Shown here: piece after piece, positions 42,846-46,933 of the stretch
How the letters are laid out: each line of letters opens with the position of its first letter
How positions within the stretch are numbered: position 1 is the first letter of the stretch
Source of the DNA: Candidatus Eiseniibacteriota bacterium
GTDB taxonomy: Bacteria > Eisenbacteria > RBG-16-71-46 > JAFGJU01
Assembly (NCBI GenBank): GCA_020349905.1
Contig: CP070702.1
Location: 1,179,181 to 1,226,113, forward strand
Length of the DNA stretch: 46,933 bases
Reading direction: 5' to 3'
The notes under the pieces: model-generated
Told to the model about the DNA's origin: nothing
The model's database searches: none
The model's input: only the letters and a program-made list of their open reading frames with translations
Made by a program: the position numbers and the translations under genes

Positions 42846-44297
42846 ATGCTGAGAGAGAAGATCGAGTCCGTCATCCAGAGGACCGTCGAAAACAATCTCT
42901 GGCGCCAGAACAGGTGCTTCAACCTCATACCGTCGGAGACCACCCCGAGCCTCCTCGTCAAGCTGTGTGAGATTTCCGATCCGGCCGGACGATACGCCGA
43001 GCACAGGACTTTGAAGGGAAAGGAGATCTATTTCTACCAGGGCACGGACTTCATACGCGACGTGGAGGAAGAGACGCGCGCTGCCTTCCACGAGTACTTC
43101 GGCTGCGAAAGGGTGGAGCTCCGCACCATAAGCGGGCAGATGGCAAACGAGGTCGTGTTCAAGGCGATGGTCAGGTTTCTCAATCGTGGAAAGCCCGAAG
43201 ACGCTCCGATGCGGCGCATGCGTGCCGTCATGAACAACGAACTCACCAAGGGAGGTCATCTGAGCAGCCAGCCAATGGGCGCACTCTTCAACTTCGTGGA
43301 GATCGACCCCTCCACCGGCAAGGAGCGCGTTGTGAACTTTCCGGTGCGAGCCGACAATCTCTACCGCACCGACACATCCAAGCTCGAGGAGCTGCTTCTG
43401 ACAACGAAGCCGGAGCTCGTGGTGTTCGGAAAGAGCATGTTCATATCTCCTGAGCCGGTGCGCGAGGTCTACGAAATCGCGCAGCAGATGGACGAGAAGC
43501 CCGTCCTCATGTACGACATGGCCCACGTTCTGGGTCTCTACGGGGCTTTCCAGGAACCCCTGGCCGAGGGAGCGGACGTGCTTACTGGAAGTACTCACAA
43601 GACCTTCTTCGGACCTCAGAGGGGCGTGGTTGCCAGTTCCATCCCGAAGGGCTCTCCCATCGGTGGCCTCTGGACCGAGATAAAGGGCCGTGCCTTCCCC
43701 GGCTCCACGAGCAACCATCATCTGGGAACGCTCCTGGGGCTTCTTCTGGCCGTTCACGAGATGAACACTTTCAAGAAGGATTATCAGGAGCAAGTCGTCA
43801 AGAACGCCAGGGCGTTCGCGAAGCATCTGAAGAACCACGGGCTGGAGGTGGAGGGTGACCCGGAAGGCGGGTACACGTGCACGCATCAGGTGATAGTGAG
43901 GGTGAGGGCCTCCGGCACGGGCGAGGAGATAGCGCGCAGGCTGGAAGAGAACGGCATAGTCGTCAACTACCAGGCGCTTCCCGACGACGCGAGCTTCATA
44001 GATTCGAGCGGCATAAGGACGGGCGTTCAGGAGATGACCCGCTTCGGGATGAAGGAAGCTGATTTCGAGCCGCTCGCGGGGCTCATGGCAGAGGTGGTGC
44101 TTCGAAACAAGAGCGTGTCGGAGGAAGTGGCGAAGCAGAGAGCCCGCTTCCTCAAGATGCACTACTGCCTGCCGCCCGAAGACGCGATTCCCCTGGCGGC
44201 GAAAGTGCTGGCCTCCATGCTTCACGGGTCCGACTGCGTGAAGCAGTTTGCCGAGAACCTCACTCGGACTGGGGACTTGTTGGGTAAGGGGGCGTAG
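42846..44297 (+). CDS. Serine hydroxymethyltransferase-like PLP enzyme
   Basis: Fold-type I PLP enzyme of 483 residues related to SHMT (GlyA). NLIPSETTPS corresponds to the LIxSEN substrate segment, SGQMANEVVF to SGSQAN, MYDMAHVLGLYG to the DMAHxAGL region with the PLP-binding Asp/His, and the Schiff-base lysine is Lys252 in STHKTFFGPQRG; the carboxylate Arg is in SSGIRTG. It differs from housekeeping GlyA: the N-terminal YAEGYPGKRYYGG is replaced by YAEHRTLKGKEIYFYQG, and there is a C-terminal extension of about 60 residues. It may be a true SHMT or a paralogue acting on another beta-hydroxy amino acid. AAGGAGG lies 5 bases before the ATG. Confidence 0.82.
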   Translation: MLREKIESVIQRTVENNLWRQNRCFNLIPSETTPSLLVKLCEISDPAGRYAEHRTLKGKEIYFYQGTDFIRDVEEETRAAFHEYFGCERVELRTISGQMANEVVFKAMVRFLNRGKPEDAPMRRMRAVMNNELTKGGHLSSQPMGALFNFVEIDPSTGKERVVNFPVRADNLYRTDTSKLEELLLTTKPELVVFGKSMFISPEPVREVYEIAQQMDEKPVLMYDMAHVLGLYGAFQEPLAEGADVLTGSTHKTFFGPQRGVVASSIPKGSPIGGLWTEIKGRAFPGSTSNHHLGTLLGLLLAVHEMNTFKKDYQEQVVKNARAFAKHLKNHGLEVEGDPEGGYTCTHQVIVRVRASGTGEEIARRLEENGIVVNYQALPDDASFIDSSGIRTGVQEMTRFGMKEADFEPLAGLMAEVVLRNKSVSEEVAKQRARFLKMHYCLPPEDAIPLAAKVLASMLHGSDCVKQFAENLTRTGDLLGKGA

Positions 44298-44310
44298 AAG
44301 GTCCGGAGCC

Positions 44311-44775
44311 TCACGCCCGCTCGGGCGCTGCCGCCTCTACCATCTCGGCCACCATCTCTGCACACCTCGAAACGTAGTTCACGCACTTCTCTTGGTGAAT
44401 CTTTTGCTTGTCGAACTTCTCCCTTCCCTCCGGGGTCGTAAGGTCGCAGTCGGTCAGCTCACGGCACAGAACGCTCCCGAATTCCTTCTGGAAACGGTCG
44501 TAGAGCTCCCGGGCGTAACCGTAGGGCCTGTCCCTGTCGTCCGAGGGCTTGCTCCTTCCGTACGCTAGCCCGACGGCCATGATTCCGCCGGTAAGAGCCC
44601 CGCACACGGAGCCCCTTCTCCCGAATCCCGCCCCGAACCCGGTGGCCACCGCCGGGATGAACGGACAGCACCTGTGAAGGGATTCGGCCGTGGAGAGGAG
44701 GAGGCTCTCTGCACAGTTCAGGCCCGAGTTGAAGAGTGAAACCGCTCTGTCGGAAAGCTCCTTCTTGAATGTCAT
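44311..44775 (-). CDS. C_GCAxxG_C_C family protein
   Basis: A 154-residue cytoplasmic protein of the C_GCAxxG_C_C family of unknown function. Conserved cysteines appear in LNCAES, GSVCGALTGG (the CGAxxG motif), LCRELTDCDL and QEKCVNYV, which suggests metal or redox-cofactor binding. Two hydrophobic helices around the CGAxxG motif are present. The ATG at 44775 is preceded by GGAG (9 bases); no good reason supports a longer start. It is convergent with the SHMT-like gene (13-base gap) and divergent from the membrane-protein gene. Confidence 0.88.
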   Translation of the reverse strand: MTFKKELSDRAVSLFNSGLNCAESLLLSTAESLHRCCPFIPAVATGFGAGFGRRGSVCGALTGGIMAVGLAYGRSKPSDDRDRPYGYARELYDRFQKEFGSVLCRELTDCDLTTPEGREKFDKQKIHQEKCVNYVSRCAEMVAEMVEAAAPERA

Positions 44776-45072
44776 GGGCTCTTGCTCCACCTCCTTGCGT
44801 CTATTGAATGGCTGGACCTCATGCAATTCTAGCTCACCCCAAGAGGATTTTCCATTCCTGAGTGGCCGACGGGTGGGACGGCCGGAACCTGACGCCGGGT
44901 GCGCACAGCGGGTCGGCATGTTGGCCCTGGCCCCGCCGAAGGTAGCCGGGACCGAAGTGCGCGCGGCCCGAGCGCGAGAGAGACAGCCACAGTGCCGTCA
45001 GGAAGGCGCTGCCCTCGCCGACCACCGGCACGAACAGCATTGCGGAAGGGACATCCGTCGCGCAGTGCATTG

Positions 45073-45102
45073 TTTTCAGAAAGAGATGAGCTGTGCTATC
45101 AT
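45073..45102 (+). promoter_or_regulatory. Predicted promoter for the His/Cys-rich membrane protein
   Basis: TTTTCA at 45073-45078, 18-bp spacer, TATCAT at 45097-45102 preceded by TGC (extended -10), the same -10 sequence as at 35279. The weak -35 is offset by the extended -10. Confidence 0.5.
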
Positions 45103-45108
45103 GGAGGG

Positions 45109-45193
45109 TCAACGTCCAGGGGGCCGGCAAAGGGGTGTGACGTGCTTTGCCGGACGGGAGCGAACCCCTGGAACCGGAGAGCGGGACAATCGC
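45109..45193 (+). promoter_or_regulatory. Structured 5' leader with possible pseudoknot
   Basis: A 9-bp perfect stem CCGGCAAAG/CTTTGCCGG (45124-45132 with 45145-45153) has a 12-base loop whose first bases GGGT (45133-45136) can pair with ACCC (45164-45167), giving an H-type pseudoknot. A CCGG at 45174-45177, overlapping the GGAGAG before the start codon, can pair with the CCGG of the stem, an alternative fold that could hide the ribosome site. It resembles no riboswitch class I can name. Confidence 0.45.
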
Positions 45194-45916
45194 ATGAAGC
45201 TTAAGACCATAGGACGCGAGTTCACGCATCACTTTCCCTTCAGTCTTTTCAGCGCCTCGCTCGGACTACTCGTGGTCGGACTCATCACGGCCGTCGTGAT
45301 CGGCTCGGGAGGAGGGGAACTGGCCCCGGCAGACACCGGTGAGGCGCACGGAGTGCTTCCCGACGTGTTCGGAAGACTCTTTCACGTGTTCCATCCCGTC
45401 CATATTCTCTTCAGCGCGATCGCCACCACCGCGATGTTCTGGAGGTTCGACAGGAAGCTTTTCAAGGCAGTGGCCATCGGGCTTCTGGGCTCTCTGGGCG
45501 TCTGTGGCGTCAGCGACATCCTCATCCCCTTCGTGGGGGGCATGTTGAGCGGTAGGGAGATGCATCTGCACCTCTGCGTGGTCGAGCACGCCTCGCTCGT
45601 CCTGCCCTTCGCTGCCCTGGGGGTGGTTGTGGGGATAATCGCGGCCCGTGTGCTGACCGAGAGGAGATCCACCGTGTTCTCGCATTCCAGCCACGTGCTC
45701 GTAAGCACCATGGCTTCCCTTCTTTACCTAGTGTCCTTCGGCTTCACGAACTGGATGGAGAGCATTCTCGCGGTGCTCGCCATCGTGGTGATCGCGGTTC
45801 TGATTCCATGCTGCACGAGCGACATTGTGTTCCCTTTGCTTGTGGCCTCGCCCGAAGCAGCAGAGCACACCTGCTGTGCCCACGGCGAGGGCGCGTCACG
45901 TTCCACGTCCGCCTGA
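45194..45916 (+). CDS. His/Cys-rich integral membrane protein, function unknown
   Basis: A 240-residue inner-membrane protein with about six hydrophobic helices. Histidines and cysteines cluster: FHVFHPVHIL, EMHLHLCVVEH, FSHSSHVL, IPCCTSD and a C-terminal HTCCAHGEG tail. The pattern suggests a metal-handling permease or sensor, but I cannot assign a family. The ATG at 45194 follows GGAGAG at a long spacing (12 bases). The expression signals (promoter and structured leader) point to regulated expression. It is followed 32 bases later by the amidohydrolase. Confidence 0.75.
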   Translation: MKLKTIGREFTHHFPFSLFSASLGLLVVGLITAVVIGSGGGELAPADTGEAHGVLPDVFGRLFHVFHPVHILFSAIATTAMFWRFDRKLFKAVAIGLLGSLGVCGVSDILIPFVGGMLSGREMHLHLCVVEHASLVLPFAALGVVVGIIAARVLTERRSTVFSHSSHVLVSTMASLLYLVSFGFTNWMESILAVLAIVVIAVLIPCCTSDIVFPLLVASPEAAEHTCCAHGEGASRSTSA

Positions 45917-45948
45917 GGCGGCGGTGATTAGCCAGATTGGGGGAGACC

Positions 45949-46933
45949 ATGAATTGTGTTCACGGAAAGACCATCTATACGGGTAATTCAGTTGTTCAGA
46001 ACGCCTATCTCCTGTTCGACGGGCAAAAGACGGCGGGCGTCTCCAAGGTGAGGAGGGGCAAGTTGACCGGGAAGTTCCCAGTGATTACGCCCGCTTTCAT
46101 CGATCCACACAGCCACATCGGTATGCTTCGTGCAGGAGAGCCGGAGGCGGAATCTGAGACCAATGAGTACATGGACCCAATTCTGGCCATCTCGGACGCG
46201 CTGGACTCGGTGCAGATGGACGACGCCTCCTTCCGCGACGCGGTGGAAATGGGAATCCTCTACTCCTGCGTGGTTCCCGGAAGCGGAAACATAATCGGTG
46301 GTCGCTCGGCGGTGATCAGACACTACTCAAGTAACAGCTCGGAGGCTCTCGTTGCCAGGTCAGGGGTGAAGGCCGCGCTGGGATATAATCCGATGTCCAC
46401 GCAGGATTGGAAGGGTACCCGTCCCTCGACTCGAATGGGAGCCCTTTCCATTCTGCGAACGAGATTGGACGAGGTACGTTGCAAGATGGAGAAGCGACGT
46501 GCCGCGAAGGGGGAAAAGAAGAAGGAAATCGTCTTCTCTGCTGCGGAGACCGTTCTGGAGGAAGTGCTCTCAGGTAAGCAGTGCCTGCGAGCCCACGTTC
46601 ACAAGATAGACGACATCGCCGCTCTGCTGCGACTGGTGGACGAGTTCGGCCTCAGTGTCACGGTCGAACACGCGGGGGACGTGCACAAGCCCGAGATCTT
46701 CAAGGAGCTTAAGAGGCGGAGGATTCGAGTAACCTACGGGCCCATCGATTCGTTCGCCTATAAGGTCGAGCTCAAACACGATAACTGGCGAAACGTGCGC
46801 CATCTCGTGGAATCGGGAGTGGAGTATGGACTCATGACCGACCATCCGGTCTGCGCGGCGCGGCAGCTCTTCCTCCAGACTCGATGGTTCATCCGGGCGG
46901 GGTTGTCGAAGCAGCAGGCCATCGAGCTTGTCT
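45949..46933 (+). CDS. Amidohydrolase-family protein, 3' truncated by window end
   Basis: The frame is open to the end of the window; at least 328 residues are visible. A short beta-rich start (MNCVHGKTIYTG) is followed by the amidohydrolase metal motif FIDPHSHIG, the helix AVEMGILYSCVVPGSGNIIGG, His residues in LRAHVHKIDDI and VEHAGD, and LMTDHPV near the end, matching the HxH, His, His and Asp metal-ligand order of imidazolonepropionase/aryldialkylphosphatase-like members. A basic insertion (KMEKRRAAKGEKKKE) is at about residues 180-196. The ATG is preceded by GGGGGAG. Substrate unknown; the gene continues beyond base 46933. Confidence 0.88.
   Translation, partial: MNCVHGKTIYTGNSVVQNAYLLFDGQKTAGVSKVRRGKLTGKFPVITPAFIDPHSHIGMLRAGEPEAESETNEYMDPILAISDALDSVQMDDASFRDAVEMGILYSCVVPGSGNIIGGRSAVIRHYSSNSSEALVARSGVKAALGYNPMSTQDWKGTRPSTRMGALSILRTRLDEVRCKMEKRRAAKGEKKKEIVFSAAETVLEEVLSGKQCLRAHVHKIDDIAALLRLVDEFGLSVTVEHAGDVHKPEIFKELKRRRIRVTYGPIDSFAYKVELKHDNWRNVRHLVESGVEYGLMTDHPVCAARQLFLQTRWFIRAGLSKQQAIELV

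Larger units (their letters stand above)
44776..45193. other. Divergent intergenic region with a structured leader
   Basis: About 420 bases. The left part holds upstream sequence of the minus-strand gene with no motif I can call. The right part has a predicted promoter with -10 TATCAT at 45097-45102 and a structured leader to 45193. No believable gene is present, although an open frame continues from upstream into the membrane-protein gene. Confidence 0.6.

Noticed and set aside
42690..44225. 511-codon minus-strand frame opposite the SHMT-like gene
   Set aside because: Same shadow effect; its translation has no recognisable motif while the plus strand encodes a clear PLP enzyme with a Shine-Dalgarno.

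Overview
This window comes from a GC-rich, diderm (LptD-encoding) bacterium with dense, mostly plus-strand gene organisation. A response regulator fused to a PglZ domain (PorX type), an LptD with a Bacteroidetes-like C-terminal HCWE motif, a class II (B12-dependent) ribonucleotide reductase and a multihaem c-type cytochrome all fit an anaerobic or microaerobic member of the FCB superphylum or a neighbouring candidate phylum. This placement is inferred from gene content only. I see no rRNA, tRNA, CRISPR array, insertion sequence or prophage.

Layout. 0.2-2.3 kb: a sugar-nucleotide epimerase/dehydratase and a WecA/TagO-type polyprenyl-phosphate sugar-phosphate transferase. 2.4-7.6 kb: a HemC homologue lacking its cofactor cysteine, serS, then a membrane histidine kinase paired with a PorX-like regulator. 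7.7-11.6 kb: a tight operon tsaE-tsaB-rimI-accD-folC with overlapping genes; tsaE contains a perfect 17-bp inverted repeat. 11.6-17.2 kb: an orphan MalK/UgpC-type ABC ATPase, a ROK sugar kinase and a very large LptD. 17.4-19.7 kb: an HU-family protein, a periplasmic UshA-like four-haem cytochrome with an in-frame TGA (probable selenocysteine), and a small lipoprotein behind a leader containing an intrinsic terminator. 19.9-23.3 kb: Mg2+ and K+ transport (mgtE, trkH, trkA). 23.6-29.8 kb: nrdJ, mdh and a transketolase with a histone-H1-like basic tail. 29.8-35.0 kb (minus strand): a Lon-related protease, an inositol-monophosphatase-family enzyme and a sodium:solute symporter.

35.3-42.8 kb is an acyl-CoA module. 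It opens with archaeal-type HMG-CoA synthase, thiolase and DUF35, which in archaea form one channeling complex. It continues with a methylcrotonyl-CoA carboxylase carboxyltransferase, a LiuC-type methylglutaconyl-CoA hydratase, a biotin carboxylase and a biotin carrier. Together these connect leucine/isovalerate carbon, HMG-CoA and acetyl-CoA, with neither HMG-CoA lyase nor reductase in the window. The window ends with an SHMT-like PLP enzyme, a C_GCAxxG_C_C protein, a His/Cys-rich membrane protein behind a structured leader, and a truncated amidohydrolase.

Ten sigma-70-like promoters could be read, nearly all a TTGAC-type -35 with a 17-18 bp spacer. The strongest novelty candidate is the TGA-containing UshA-like cytochrome. 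Next are the cysteine-less HemC homologue, the HMG-CoA/leucine operon, the basic-tailed transketolase and several structured RNA leaders.
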